Position numbers and translations under genes: made by a program
Origin: Hyphomicrobiaceae bacterium
GTDB taxonomy: Bacteria; Pseudomonadota; Alphaproteobacteria; Rhizobiales; Hyphomicrobiaceae
NCBI GenBank assembly: GCA_025351355.1
Contig: JANXWC010000173.1
Coordinates: 1-64,000 of the forward strand
DNA: 64,000 nucleotides
Reading direction: 5' to 3'
In this document: in pieces, positions 34,296-42,945 of the stretch
Layout: the number at the start of each line of letters is the position of its first letter
How positions within the stretch are numbered: the first letter of the stretch is position 1
Notes under the pieces: model-generated
What the model saw: the letters and a program-made list of their open reading frames with translations, nothing else
The model's database searches: none
Told to the model about the DNA's origin: nothing

Positions 34296-36167
34296 ATGAC
34301 CGAAATATTTGGCGTTCCAACCCAAGCTCTCTTCGGCCAGTTGTTGCTCGGACTGATCAACGGTTCGTTTTATGCGCTGCTCAGTCTTGGGTTGGCCGTC
34401 ATTTTCGGCATGCTCAACATCATCAACTTCACGCACGGCGCGCAATACATGATGGGCGCCTTCGGTGCCTATCTCGTGGGCCAATACTTCGGCATCGGTT
34501 ACTGGCCTTCGCTGATCGTCGCACCGCTGCTCGTCGGCCTGACCGGCGTGATCATCGAGCGCACAATGCTCAAGCGGCTCTACCACCTCGATCACCTCTA
34601 TGGCCTGCTGTTTACCTTCGGCGTGGCACTGATCATCCAGGGCTATTTCCGCTACTATTACGGCTCCTCCGGCCTGCCCTATCCGATCCCACCGTCGTTG
34701 GCGGGCGGCACGCGGCTCACCCTGTTCGACCAGCCCATCATGTTCCTACCCTGGTATCGCGCCTGGGTGATCTTCTTCTCGCTCGCGATCTGCATCACCA
34801 CCTGGTACCTGATCGAGCGCACCAGCCTCGGCGCTAAGTTGCGCGCAGCGACCGAAAACCCGACCATCGTCCGCACCTTCGGCGTCAACGTGCCGTTGCT
34901 GATTACCCTCACGTATGGCGCCGGCGTCGGGCTTGCAGGGCTCGCTGGCGTGCTGGCTGCACCCATTTATCAGGTCAGCCCGCTGATGGGCGCCGATCTG
35001 ATCAACGTGGTGTTTGCCGTCGTGGTGATCGGCGGCATGGGCTCTATCCTTGGGTCGGTCGTCACCGGTTTTGTGCTCGGCTTGATCGAGGGACTGACCA
35101 AGGTCTTCTACCCCGAAGCCTCCACCACCGTCGTGTTCGTGATCATGGCCATCGTGCTGCTCGTCCGGCCCGCCGGATTATTCGGCAAGGCTGCGACAAC
35201 CACGACCGGCGTCGAAAGCACGAGCGTCGGCTCAGGCCTCGATGGCGGCAGGGTCCTCAATGTCGTCATGGCAGCCATGGCCGTCGTGCTGATGGCTGCA
35301 CCCTTTGTCGTCTATCCGCAATTCCTCATGAAAGCGCTGTGCATCGCCATGTTCGCGCTGTCGGTCAACCTGCTGCTCGGCTACGCCGGGTTGCTGTCGT
35401 TCGGGCACGCCATGTTCCTGGGCAGCGCCGGTTATGTCTCGGCACACGCAGCCAAAGTCTGGGGCCTGACGCCGGAACTGGCGATCCTCGCCGGCACTGC
35501 CACGGCGGCTGCGATGGGTGTGGTGGTCGGCGCCATCGCCATCCGCCGCCAGGGCATCTACTTCGCCATGACCACGCTGGCCTTCGCGCAGATGGTCTAC
35601 TTCCTGGCACTGCAGGTGCCCTTCACGCACGGTGAAGATGGGATCCAGGCCGTGCCACGCGGCAAGATGTTCGGCTTCATCGATCTCAACAACCAGCTCA
35701 GCATGTACTATGTCGTGCTGGCGATCTTCATGTTCGCGCTGCTGATGGTGCACCGCATCATCCACTCGCCCTTCGGCGAAGTCCTGAAATCCATCCGCGA
35801 GAACGAAGCACGCGCCATTTCGCTCGGCTACAAGACCGACCGTTACAAGCTGATGGCGTTCGTGTTGTCGACGACGATTTGCGGCCTCGGCGGCGCTACC
35901 AAAGCCATCGTGTTCCAACTCGCGTCATTGACCGACGTGACTTCGGGCACCTCTGGTGAAGCCGTCCTGATGACGCTGGTCGGCGGCCTCGGCACGTTAC
36001 TCGGCCCCATCGTCGGCGCCTTCGTGATCACCGGCATGGAAACCTATCTGGCTGAATGGGGACAGTGGGTGACCGTTATCCAGGGCGTGGTGTTCGTCGT
36101 CTGTGTGATGGCGTTCCGACGCGGCTTGGTCGGCGAAATCGCCTATCGAACCGGCAAGCCACTTTGA
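34296..36167 (+). CDS. Fused LivH-LivM type ABC permease (system 2)
   Basis: A 623-residue single polypeptide joining the two permeases that are separate proteins in system 1. The LivH half (about residues 1-295) shows 'GMLNIINFTHGAQYMMGAFG' and 'GVGLAGLAGVLAAP'; a charged linker of about 25 residues follows; the LivM half (about 320-623) shows 'LLLGYAGLLSFGHAMFLG' and coupling loop 'VLKSIRENEARAISLG'. Around 16-18 membrane helices are expected. Works with the two ATPases and with one or both binding proteins of the cluster. ATG 34296 is the first in-frame start after the intergenic repeats. Confidence 0.92.
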   Translation: MTEIFGVPTQALFGQLLLGLINGSFYALLSLGLAVIFGMLNIINFTHGAQYMMGAFGAYLVGQYFGIGYWPSLIVAPLLVGLTGVIIERTMLKRLYHLDHLYGLLFTFGVALIIQGYFRYYYGSSGLPYPIPPSLAGGTRLTLFDQPIMFLPWYRAWVIFFSLAICITTWYLIERTSLGAKLRAATENPTIVRTFGVNVPLLITLTYGAGVGLAGLAGVLAAPIYQVSPLMGADLINVVFAVVVIGGMGSILGSVVTGFVLGLIEGLTKVFYPEASTTVVFVIMAIVLLVRPAGLFGKAATTTTGVESTSVGSGLDGGRVLNVVMAAMAVVLMAAPFVVYPQFLMKALCIAMFALSVNLLLGYAGLLSFGHAMFLGSAGYVSAHAAKVWGLTPELAILAGTATAAAMGVVVGAIAIRRQGIYFAMTTLAFAQMVYFLALQVPFTHGEDGIQAVPRGKMFGFIDLNNQLSMYYVVLAIFMFALLMVHRIIHSPFGEVLKSIRENEARAISLGYKTDRYKLMAFVLSTTICGLGGATKAIVFQLASLTDVTSGTSGEAVLMTLVGGLGTLLGPIVGAFVITGMETYLAEWGQWVTVIQGVVFVVCVMAFRRGLVGEIAYRTGKPL

Positions 36168-36200
36168 CGAACGCGCGTTGAAGGACGCGCACTGCGTGCT

Positions 36201-36632
36201 TCAGCCGCCGTGTTTCTTCAGCCATCGATCGATCTGATTGATTTCTCTCTGCTGCGCGGCGATGATACTTTTCGCTAGCCTTTTTGTCTCGGCATCCTTG
36301 CCGCTGGTGAGCACGATCTTGGCCATATCGATCGCCGCCTGATGGTGGGGCCGCATCTGCTTCATGAAGTCGATGTCCGCATCGCCTGTAAATGCGGGCA
36401 TCGTAGACATCATAGCATTCATCGAAGCCTTGTAGCCCGCAGTAGCCGCTGAATCCTTGCGGTCGACACTGGCGCTGTCCTTGCTACCGTCCATCGCGGC
36501 GCCGCCATGCTGCATATGGTCCATGTCCATAGCCGGTTTCTCCATAGGCGGCTTAGCGGGTTCCGTCTGTTGCGCCGCCACACTGCCGACGATGGCAATA
36601 CTGGCGACCGCAATAAGAATGGCGCGTTGCAT
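36201..36632 (-). CDS. Exported DUF305 protein
   Basis: A 143-residue protein with a signal peptide (about 1-20, 'GSVAAQQ'). It has a Met/His-rich stretch at 30-48 ('MDMDHMQHGGAAMDG') and a C-terminal DUF305 domain with 'QMRPHHQAAIDMAKIVL' and 'AAQQREINQIDRWL'. DUF305 is a four-helix ferritin-like family. The methionines and histidines point to periplasmic copper or other soft-metal binding (inference). Convergent with the fused permease gene; no metal transporter is adjacent. Confidence 0.87.
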   Translation of the reverse strand: MQRAILIAVASIAIVGSVAAQQTEPAKPPMEKPAMDMDHMQHGGAAMDGSKDSASVDRKDSAATAGYKASMNAMMSTMPAFTGDADIDFMKQMRPHHQAAIDMAKIVLTSGKDAETKRLAKSIIAAQQREINQIDRWLKKHGG

Positions 36633-36867
36633 TGGTTTTCCTTTTTAAGTGCCGGTTTGATGTGGCAATCGAGCGGATCCCAGCACTCACTGGCTCTCGC
36701 TCTGCGTAATGAGCAACCCACATGCCCTGATCTCGTTCCCGCACGACGCCGAGGCACGACTGCCGTGTCCGTGTGTGAACTGTTTTTTTCGTCGACATGG
36801 GTTAGGACAGTGTCGTCTTTTAGGCTATAGATCATGGCCTTATCACCCGTTTGCCCACGAGCCTACC

Positions 36868-37338
36868 ATGCCATCCAAAATGACTAAGCCGCCTGCCCTA
36901 ACGCAACTCGGTCAACCCACCGCAACACCCACGTCGCCAGACGCAGCGATACTCGAGCGCGTACCCAATCCGCACCCCGATACGCCCTACGTCGCGCGCT
37001 TTTCGTGTCCCGAGTTCACCACGCTATGCCCGGTCACCGGCCAACCGGACTTCGGTCATCTGGTGATCGACTATGTCCCTAACAGCTGGCTCCTCGAATC
37101 AAAATCGCTCAAGCTATATCTGTCCGCGCATCGCAATCACGGTGATTTCCACGAGGCCTGCACGGTCGGCATCGGCAAGCGGATTGCGGCCCTGCTATCG
37201 CCGCACTACCTGCGCATCGGCGGGTACTGGTATCCGCGCGGCGGCATCCCCATCGACGTCTTCTATCAGACGGGCGAGGTGCCGAAGGGTGTCTGGTTGC
37301 CGGACCAAGGCGTTGCGCCCTATCGCGGCCGCGGCTGA
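36868..37338 (+). CDS. queF: NADPH-dependent 7-cyano-7-deazaguanine reductase (type I QueF)
   Basis: A 156-residue enzyme reducing preQ0 to preQ1 in queuosine synthesis. The catalytic cysteine Cys54 and aspartate Asp61 are in '[13 protein letters not shown]'. The NADPH signature '[20 protein letters not shown]' is intact apart from usual variation. Length matches single-domain type I enzymes. ATG 36868 begins the family-like sequence; the in-frame extension to 36709 has no similarity. No other queuosine genes and no preQ1 riboswitch were seen nearby. Confidence 0.93.
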   Translation: MPSKMTKPPALTQLGQPTATPTSPDAAILERVPNPHPDTPYVARFSCPEFTTLCPVTGQPDFGHLVIDYVPNSWLLESKSLKLYLSAHRNHGDFHEACTVGIGKRIAALLSPHYLRIGGYWYPRGGIPIDVFYQTGEVPKGVWLPDQGVAPYRGRG

Positions 37339-37369
37339 GCAGTCCACCGGTCCGGCGAGGCATCGCCGT

Positions 37370-37678
37370 TCAGACGACCTTGTCGTCGAAGAACAGGATT
37401 TCCACGCCGGCCGACGCAAACTTCGGCACGTCGGCGGCGGTGGCCTTGCCTTCATCGCTGCCCATGCCCTTGGCAATAGCGGCCATGGACTCAAAATGCA
37501 GCGTCGCCACCAGATACGTCGATGACGGCCCTTGCATGCCCATCACCGGCCCGCTGCTGACTTCGTACTTGGTGAGGCCGGGAATTCTCTTCGCCAGCGG
37601 CACATGGGTGCCAAAATAGTAACTGTCGAAGGCGGCTTTATCGGTCGGGGTCTTGTAGATGGCGAGCAGTCGAGCCAT
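37370..37678 (-). CDS. EthD-family small protein
   Basis: A 102-residue protein of the EthD family (ferredoxin-like dimer). The opening 'MARLLAIYKTPTDKAAFDSYY' with 'HVPLAKRIPGL' is the family signature. EthD proteins accompany aromatic or ether catabolic oxygenases, often as accessory factors of unknown chemistry. It diverges from the adjacent SDR/amidohydrolase operon across 175 bp, hinting at a shared pathway (inference). Confidence 0.85.
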   Translation of the reverse strand: MARLLAIYKTPTDKAAFDSYYFGTHVPLAKRIPGLTKYEVSSGPVMGMQGPSSTYLVATLHFESMAAIAKGMGSDEGKATAADVPKFASAGVEILFFDDKVV

Positions 37679-37853
37679 AGCGATCCTACCTGTCGTGAGG
37701 TGAACGGGACGTCACTATGGCCGAGCACGTCGCTTCCGCCAAGCCGTTCGGCATGCAGCAAGGCAGGTGCGCAGGACGCGATTGGGCGTGGCGCGGCGCA
37801 CCGAAGCCGGGCTAGATTGCGAGCAGTTTAGCTGATCAAGTGAGGATTGACGG

Positions 37854-38615
37854 ATGCGGCTCAAGGGAAAACTGGCCTGGGTGACGGGCGCGGGCAGCGG
37901 CATCGGCGAGGCGGCGGCGCTGGCGCTGGCATCGGAGGGCGCCGAAATCGTGCTGACCGGACGGACCGCCAGCAAACTCGAACGCGTCGCCGGTTTGATC
38001 ACGAAAGCCGGTGGCAACGCGCACGTGCAGCCCGCCGATGTGATGAAGTCGAACGCGGTACAGGCCGTCGCCGACTTCATCAAGTCGGGCCCTGGGCGCG
38101 TCGATATCCTCGTCAACAACGCCGGTCTCAACGTGCGCGCCCGCAGCTGGGAACAACTCACCGCAGCCGGCGTCGACGAAGTGCTCGGCGGCAATCTGGC
38201 CAGCGCGTTCTATTGCGTCATTGCGGTGCTGCCGATGATGCGCGCGCAAAAAGACGGCGTCATCATCCATACCTCGTCGTGGGCGGGCCGTTTCACCAGC
38301 CCGCTGTCCGGCCCGGCATATGGGGCAGCCAAGCACGGCGTCGTCGCCTTGAGCACACACCTCAACATGGAGGAATGCGTCAACGGCATCCGCTCCACCG
38401 TGTTCTGCCCGGGCGAGGTGGCAACACCCATCCTTGACGGACGCCCCAATCCACCATCGGCCGAACTCCGCGCGCAGATGATCCAGTCGGCAGACTGCGG
38501 CGACCTCATTCGCTACATCGCCTGCCTGCCGCCGCACCTCTGCCTGAACGAGGTCGTGCTCAGCCCCACCGCCAACCGCGGCTATCTCGCGCAACGCGAG
38601 ATTAAACTGGCGTGA
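37854..38615 (+). CDS. Short-chain dehydrogenase/reductase (SDR), first gene of the amidohydrolase operon
   Basis: A 253-residue classical SDR. Nucleotide motif TGAGSGIG at residues 11-18, 'VNNAGLN' near 88, catalytic serine in 'HTSSWAGRF' and the YxxxK pair in 'YGAAKHG'. The Asp/Arg specificity loop 'LTGRTASKL' favours NADPH, tentatively. The next gene's ribosome site lies within the last codons, so the six following genes are one operon: SDR, two amidohydrolases, Rieske protein, third amidohydrolase, COG0523 GTPase. Substrate unknown. Confidence 0.9.
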   Translation: MRLKGKLAWVTGAGSGIGEAAALALASEGAEIVLTGRTASKLERVAGLITKAGGNAHVQPADVMKSNAVQAVADFIKSGPGRVDILVNNAGLNVRARSWEQLTAAGVDEVLGGNLASAFYCVIAVLPMMRAQKDGVIIHTSSWAGRFTSPLSGPAYGAAKHGVVALSTHLNMEECVNGIRSTVFCPGEVATPILDGRPNPPSAELRAQMIQSADCGDLIRYIACLPPHLCLNEVVLSPTANRGYLAQREIKLA

Positions 38616-38632
38616 ACCCCAGGAACCGCGTC

Positions 38633-39724
38633 ATGAACAGCAACATGAACCTTCAGGGCGCCATCGATTGCGACGTGCATCCGCTGACGCCCGTGCCGGC
38701 GGATCTGCTGCCGTACATGTCCGACTACTGGCGCGATACGTTGCAAGTCCGCGGTCTCGATTTCTGGGAAACCATCGCGTACCCCGCCAACGCCGCGCTG
38801 ACCATCCGCGCCGATTGGCGACAGCAATCACCACGCGCCGATGCAAATCCGGCAACGATGGCCAAGACTTTGCTTGATCCGCACGGTTTCGATCATGCCA
38901 TTCTGAACTGCCTGTTCCCACTGCAATCGTTCCGCGACGGCAACATGGCGGCGGCCTTCGCATCAGCCACCAACGACTGGCTGATCGACAAATGGCTGTC
39001 TCGCGATGCGCGGCTGCGCGGCGCTGTGCTCCTGCCAATCCAGAACATTGAACTCGCCGTCGATGAAATCAACCGCCGCGCCGACGATCCGCGTTTCGTG
39101 CAGATCCTGCTGCAGGTGATGGGCGAGCAGCCGCTCGGCAAGCCGCACTTCTGGCCGCTCTATGCGGCAGCCGAGAAGCACGGCTTCGCCATCGCCATCC
39201 ACGCCGGCTCGACTTACCATCACCCCGTCACCGGTTCCGGTTGGCCGACGTACTACATCGAGGATTATGCGGCGCAATCCGCCGGCTTCCATACCCAGCT
39301 CGGCAGCCTGATCAGCGAAGGTGTTTTCGTCAAATATCCCAAGCTGAAGGTCGTGTTGTCGGAATCCGGCATCTCCTGGATGCCGGCGTATCTGTGGCGA
39401 CTGTCCAAGTTCTGGCGCGGCATCCGCAACGAGGTTCCCTGGATCGATCGCGACCCCATGCATTACGTGCGCGACAACATCCGTTTGACCCTGCAGCCGT
39501 TCGACCTGCCGAATGATGCCGTCACGGCCGCCCGCATCATGGAGCAGTTGGGCAGCGACGATCTCGTGCTATTCTCCACCGATTTTCCGCACTGGCAGTT
39601 CGACGGTGACGATATGTTGCCGAAAGGCTTGTCAGCACTGCAGGTTCGTAAGATCCTGATCGACAACCCGCGGGCGACGTACAGTCGTCTTGCCGCACCG
39701 GTACGCAAGGGAGCCCACCCATGA
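38633..39724 (+). CDS. Amidohydrolase_2 family metal-dependent hydrolase/decarboxylase (1)
   Basis: A 363-residue TIM-barrel protein of the ACMSD/gamma-resorcylate decarboxylase type. The N-terminal metal site reads 'IDCDVHP', i.e. Asp14-x-His16 in place of HxH; a distal ligand is in 'FSTDFPHWQFD'. The segment 'GWPTYYIEDYAAQSAGF' is almost repeated in the next gene. Such enzymes perform C-C or C-N bond hydrolysis or decarboxylation. ATG 38633 has AGGA 8 bases upstream; a GTG at 38612 overlapping the SDR stop is the alternative. Overlaps the next ATG by 4 bp. Confidence 0.85.
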   Translation: MNSNMNLQGAIDCDVHPLTPVPADLLPYMSDYWRDTLQVRGLDFWETIAYPANAALTIRADWRQQSPRADANPATMAKTLLDPHGFDHAILNCLFPLQSFRDGNMAAAFASATNDWLIDKWLSRDARLRGAVLLPIQNIELAVDEINRRADDPRFVQILLQVMGEQPLGKPHFWPLYAAAEKHGFAIAIHAGSTYHHPVTGSGWPTYYIEDYAAQSAGFHTQLGSLISEGVFVKYPKLKVVLSESGISWMPAYLWRLSKFWRGIRNEVPWIDRDPMHYVRDNIRLTLQPFDLPNDAVTAARIMEQLGSDDLVLFSTDFPHWQFDGDDMLPKGLSALQVRKILIDNPRATYSRLAAPVRKGAHP

Positions 39725-40854
39725 CGCTCGACGCGCCCGTAGTCCATAACCTTGACCCCGCGACCGGGGAAAGTTCTGCCGTTACCAAGCCCAACCGACT
39801 GTCGATCATCGACGGTGACGTGCACACCGCGCCGAGCAAGCTCGCCGAACTCGCGCCGTTCCTGCCGCAACGGTGGCTTGAGCACATGCAAACCTACGGG
39901 TCGCGTAAGCGCCACGGGTCCAGCTACGAGCCCTATCCGAAGGCTGCCCCCCGCGCGATGCGGCGCGACGCCTGGCCCGACGAAGGCGGCCTGCCCGGCA
40001 GCAGCCTACAGCTGTTGCAAAAGCAGCACCTCGACCACTACGGCGTCGATGTCGGTGTCATGGGGCCGCTCGGGCTGTCGGGGCAGGGCGAGATCAACCT
40101 CGATCTCAGCGCTGCGCTGGCGAGCGCCATCAATCTTTGGCAGCTGGAGGTGATGGCGAAGCCAGAGCCGCGGCTCAAGGCCTCCATCGTGGTGCCGTTC
40201 GAGGATGCGGTCGCATCCGTGCGGGAGATCGAGCGGCTCGGCGCCGATCCACATATTGCGCAGGTGTTCATGCTGACGCGCAGCATGGAGCCGCTCGGTT
40301 CGCGGCGCTACTGGCCGATCTATGAGGCAGCACAAGCCTATGATCTGCCCGTGGGATTTCACGTTTTCGGCGCCGGCGGGCATCCCTACACGGGCGCCGG
40401 TTGGCCCTCGTATTACATCGAGGAAGGCGCGGGGCACGCGACCTCGTGCCAAACGGTCGTAACCAGCCTCGTCATGGAAGGCGTGTTCGAGCGCTTCCCA
40501 AAATTGAGAACCGTGATGATCGAAGGCGGTTTCGGTTGGCTGCCAGCGTTGACTTGGCGGCTCGACAAGCTGTTGGATCGCATGCGCGACGAGGTTCCGC
40601 ATCTGACGCGGCGGCCATCCGAGTACATTCGCGAGCACATCTGGCTGACCACGCAACCGATGGAAGAACCGGAGCAGCGCGCGCACCTCGAAGAGACGAT
40701 GGAGTGGATCGGCTGGGACCGCCTGCTGTTCGCCAGCGATTACCCGCACTGGGATTTTGACGATCCGTTCCGCGCGTTCCCCGCCAGCATCAGTGACGCG
40801 CACAAGCGGCAGATCCTGACGGCCAACGGCAAAGCAGTTTACAGGCTCGGCTGA
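39721..40854 (+). CDS. Amidohydrolase_2 family metal-dependent hydrolase/decarboxylase (2)
   Basis: A 377-residue paralogue of the preceding product, with 'IIDGDVHTAPSK' (Asp33-x-His35), 'GWPSYYIEEGAGHATSC' and 'FASDYPHWDFDD'. Gene order, 4-bp overlap and shared motifs suggest tandem duplication and perhaps a heteromeric enzyme. Its stop overlaps the ATG of the Rieske gene by one base. Reaction unknown; a decarboxylase or ring-opening hydrolase acting after an SDR step would fit. Confidence 0.85.
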   Translation: MTLDAPVVHNLDPATGESSAVTKPNRLSIIDGDVHTAPSKLAELAPFLPQRWLEHMQTYGSRKRHGSSYEPYPKAAPRAMRRDAWPDEGGLPGSSLQLLQKQHLDHYGVDVGVMGPLGLSGQGEINLDLSAALASAINLWQLEVMAKPEPRLKASIVVPFEDAVASVREIERLGADPHIAQVFMLTRSMEPLGSRRYWPIYEAAQAYDLPVGFHVFGAGGHPYTGAGWPSYYIEEGAGHATSCQTVVTSLVMEGVFERFPKLRTVMIEGGFGWLPALTWRLDKLLDRMRDEVPHLTRRPSEYIREHIWLTTQPMEEPEQRAHLEETMEWIGWDRLLFASDYPHWDFDDPFRAFPASISDAHKRQILTANGKAVYRLG

Positions 40855-41270
40855 TGGTTCGGCACGTCATTGCGCCGGCCAAGGATCTGCCCGCCGGCAA
40901 TCGCATACGCGTCATGATCGACGGCAAGCCGGTGCTGGTGCTCAACATCAAAGGTGAGCTGTTCGCGTTGTCGGATACGTGCCCGCATCGCGGCGCGAGC
41001 CTGTCAGGCGGCATCCTGACGGGGCATGTCGTGTCGGAAACGCCGGGCGAATATAAGTATTCGCGCGCCGGGGAAATTCTGCGGTGTCCGTGGCACGCCT
41101 GGGAGTTCGACGTGCGCACGGGGCGTTCGTGGTGCGATCCCAAGCGCATGCGCCTTATGCAGCTTGACGTGAAGATTGAGCCCGGCGCCTCTTTGGTCGA
41201 AGGTCCCTACAAAACTGAAACCTTCCCCGTCCGCATCGAAGACGACTACATCGTCATCGAGACGACTTAG
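40854..41270 (+). CDS. Rieske [2Fe-2S] ferredoxin-like protein with long inter-ligand loop
   Basis: A 138-residue stand-alone Rieske domain. Cluster ligands are Cys43 and His45 ('CPHRG') and Cys78 and His81 ('CPWHAWEFD'). The ligand pairs are separated by 32 residues, about twice the usual distance, with an insertion containing 'PGEYKYSRAGEIL'. No oxygenase large subunit or reductase is in the operon, so its partner is unknown. It overlaps the upstream amidohydrolase by one base and could transfer electrons to one of the operon's enzymes. Confidence 0.9.
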   Translation: MVRHVIAPAKDLPAGNRIRVMIDGKPVLVLNIKGELFALSDTCPHRGASLSGGILTGHVVSETPGEYKYSRAGEILRCPWHAWEFDVRTGRSWCDPKRMRLMQLDVKIEPGASLVEGPYKTETFPVRIEDDYIVIETT

Positions 41271-41304
41271 GGGCGCCACAGGACTGTCGTCACGGGGAAT
41301 GCGC

Positions 41305-42945
41305 ATGTCCATCACGATCTACGAAGCCGGCAAGATCATCACCATGAACCCGTCGCGGCCGACAGCGACGCACGTTGCGGTGCGCGATGGACGTATCCTC
41401 GGCGCGGGCTCCCTGACGGAACTTACGGGTTGGGGCGCGCACACGCTGGATCGCCGTTTCGCCGACAAGATCCTGATGCCCGGCCTCGTCGAAGGCCACA
41501 GCCACGTCGCCGAGGGAGTCCAATGGCGCTTCGTCTACTGCGGCTTCCACGATCGCACCGATCCCGACGGGCGCGTGTGGAGCGGCGCGCGTTCCGTCGA
41601 TGCTGTGGTCCAGCGTTTGGACGAGGCCAACCAAAAACTTGGCACGACGAGTGGCCCGTTGACCGGCTGGGCTTTGGACCCGATCTATTTCGACAATCGC
41701 CGCGTCACCCGCCACGATCTCGACCGCGTCTCCACAGAGCGCCCGATCGGCATCATGCATGCCAGTGGTCACATCATGAACGTCAATACCAAGGCGCTCG
41801 AAATGGCCGGTATGCTCAGGCCCGGCGTCAATCATCCCGGCGTGCCGCTCGGTGACGATGGCCTGCCGCTCGGCGAGATGAAAGGCCCCGACGCGATGAC
41901 ACCGCTCGGCCCCCATGTCGGGCTCGATCGCGGCCTGCTGTCGGCTGACGAGCCGGGGCTCCGCGCTTTCGCGCGCTTGTGCGTCCGCAAGGGCGTCACC
42001 ACCGCGGCAGATCTCGCCAATCTGCTACCCAAGCCGGCCGTCGAGATGATGGAGCGCGTTGGCCGCGAACCGACTTTCCCGGTACGCGTTGTCTCGCTGC
42101 GCGTGCTGCGCGGCGCCAGCCCGCGCGAGACCATCGAGCACGCGCTGGCCCTGAAGCAGCACAGCAACGAGCTCATGCGGTTCGGCATCGTCAAGATCGT
42201 CGTCGATGGTTCCATCCAGGGCTTTTCGGCGCGCTTGCGCTGGCCCGGTTACTACAACGGCGCACCGCCCGGTCTCTGGTATGTGACGCCTGAGCATCTA
42301 CGCGAGGCGCTCGAGCTGGCGCTTCAAGCCGGTGTGCAAGTCCACACCCATACAAACGGCGACGAGGCGACCGAACTTGTGCTCGACACGCTCGAGGCAG
42401 CGCTGAAAAAACATCCGTCGAACGATCATCGTTTTACGCTGCAGCATTGCCAGTTGGCCAACGCCGCCCAATTCCGCCGCATGAAAAACCTCGGCATGTG
42501 CGTAAACCTGTTCCCCAACCACCACTTCTATTGGGGTGACGAGCATTACCGGTTGACTGTCGGGCCCGAGCGCGCCGAACGCATGAACGCCTGCGCCACA
42601 GCGCTCGCCACCGGTGTGCCGCTGGCCATTCACTCGGACGCGCCGGTGACGCCGCTCGGCCCGCTGTTCACCGCCTGGTGCGCCGTCAACCGGCAAACGG
42701 CCAGCGGTCGCATCCTCGGGGAGCACGAACGCATTGGCGTCGCCGACGCGCTGCGCACCATCACTTTGGGTGCGGCCTACACGCTCAAGCTCGACGGCGA
42801 GGTCGGCTCGATCGAGGTCGGCAAACGCGCCGATTTCGCGGTGCTGGAAGATGATCCGACCACCATCGGCGGGACGCACCTCAAGGATGTCCGTATCTGG
42901 GGCACGGTGCAGGGCGGGCGCGTGTTCGAGGCGGCAACCATCTGA
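41305..42945 (+). CDS. Amidohydrolase_3 (YtcJ-like) metal-dependent hydrolase
   Basis: A 546-residue cyclic amidohydrolase-fold enzyme, of a different family from the two before it. The first metal site is His65-x-His67 in 'PGLVEGHSHV'. Later ligands are likely in 'VHTHTNGDEAT', 'LQHCQLAN' and 'IHSDAPVTP'; the C-terminus returns to the small beta domain ('VGKRADFAVLEDDP'). YtcJ-type members hydrolyse amides or formamides, with few defined substrates. Start taken at 41305; an ATG two codons upstream is equally possible. The stop overlaps the COG0523 gene by one base. Confidence 0.87.
   Translation: MSITIYEAGKIITMNPSRPTATHVAVRDGRILGAGSLTELTGWGAHTLDRRFADKILMPGLVEGHSHVAEGVQWRFVYCGFHDRTDPDGRVWSGARSVDAVVQRLDEANQKLGTTSGPLTGWALDPIYFDNRRVTRHDLDRVSTERPIGIMHASGHIMNVNTKALEMAGMLRPGVNHPGVPLGDDGLPLGEMKGPDAMTPLGPHVGLDRGLLSADEPGLRAFARLCVRKGVTTAADLANLLPKPAVEMMERVGREPTFPVRVVSLRVLRGASPRETIEHALALKQHSNELMRFGIVKIVVDGSIQGFSARLRWPGYYNGAPPGLWYVTPEHLREALELALQAGVQVHTHTNGDEATELVLDTLEAALKKHPSNDHRFTLQHCQLANAAQFRRMKNLGMCVNLFPNHHFYWGDEHYRLTVGPERAERMNACATALATGVPLAIHSDAPVTPLGPLFTAWCAVNRQTASGRILGEHERIGVADALRTITLGAAYTLKLDGEVGSIEVGKRADFAVLEDDPTTIGGTHLKDVRIWGTVQGGRVFEAATI

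Noticed and set aside
36709-36867. In-frame N-terminal extension of queF
   Set aside because: The extra 53 codons have no similarity to QueF; type I enzymes start near the ATG at 36868.
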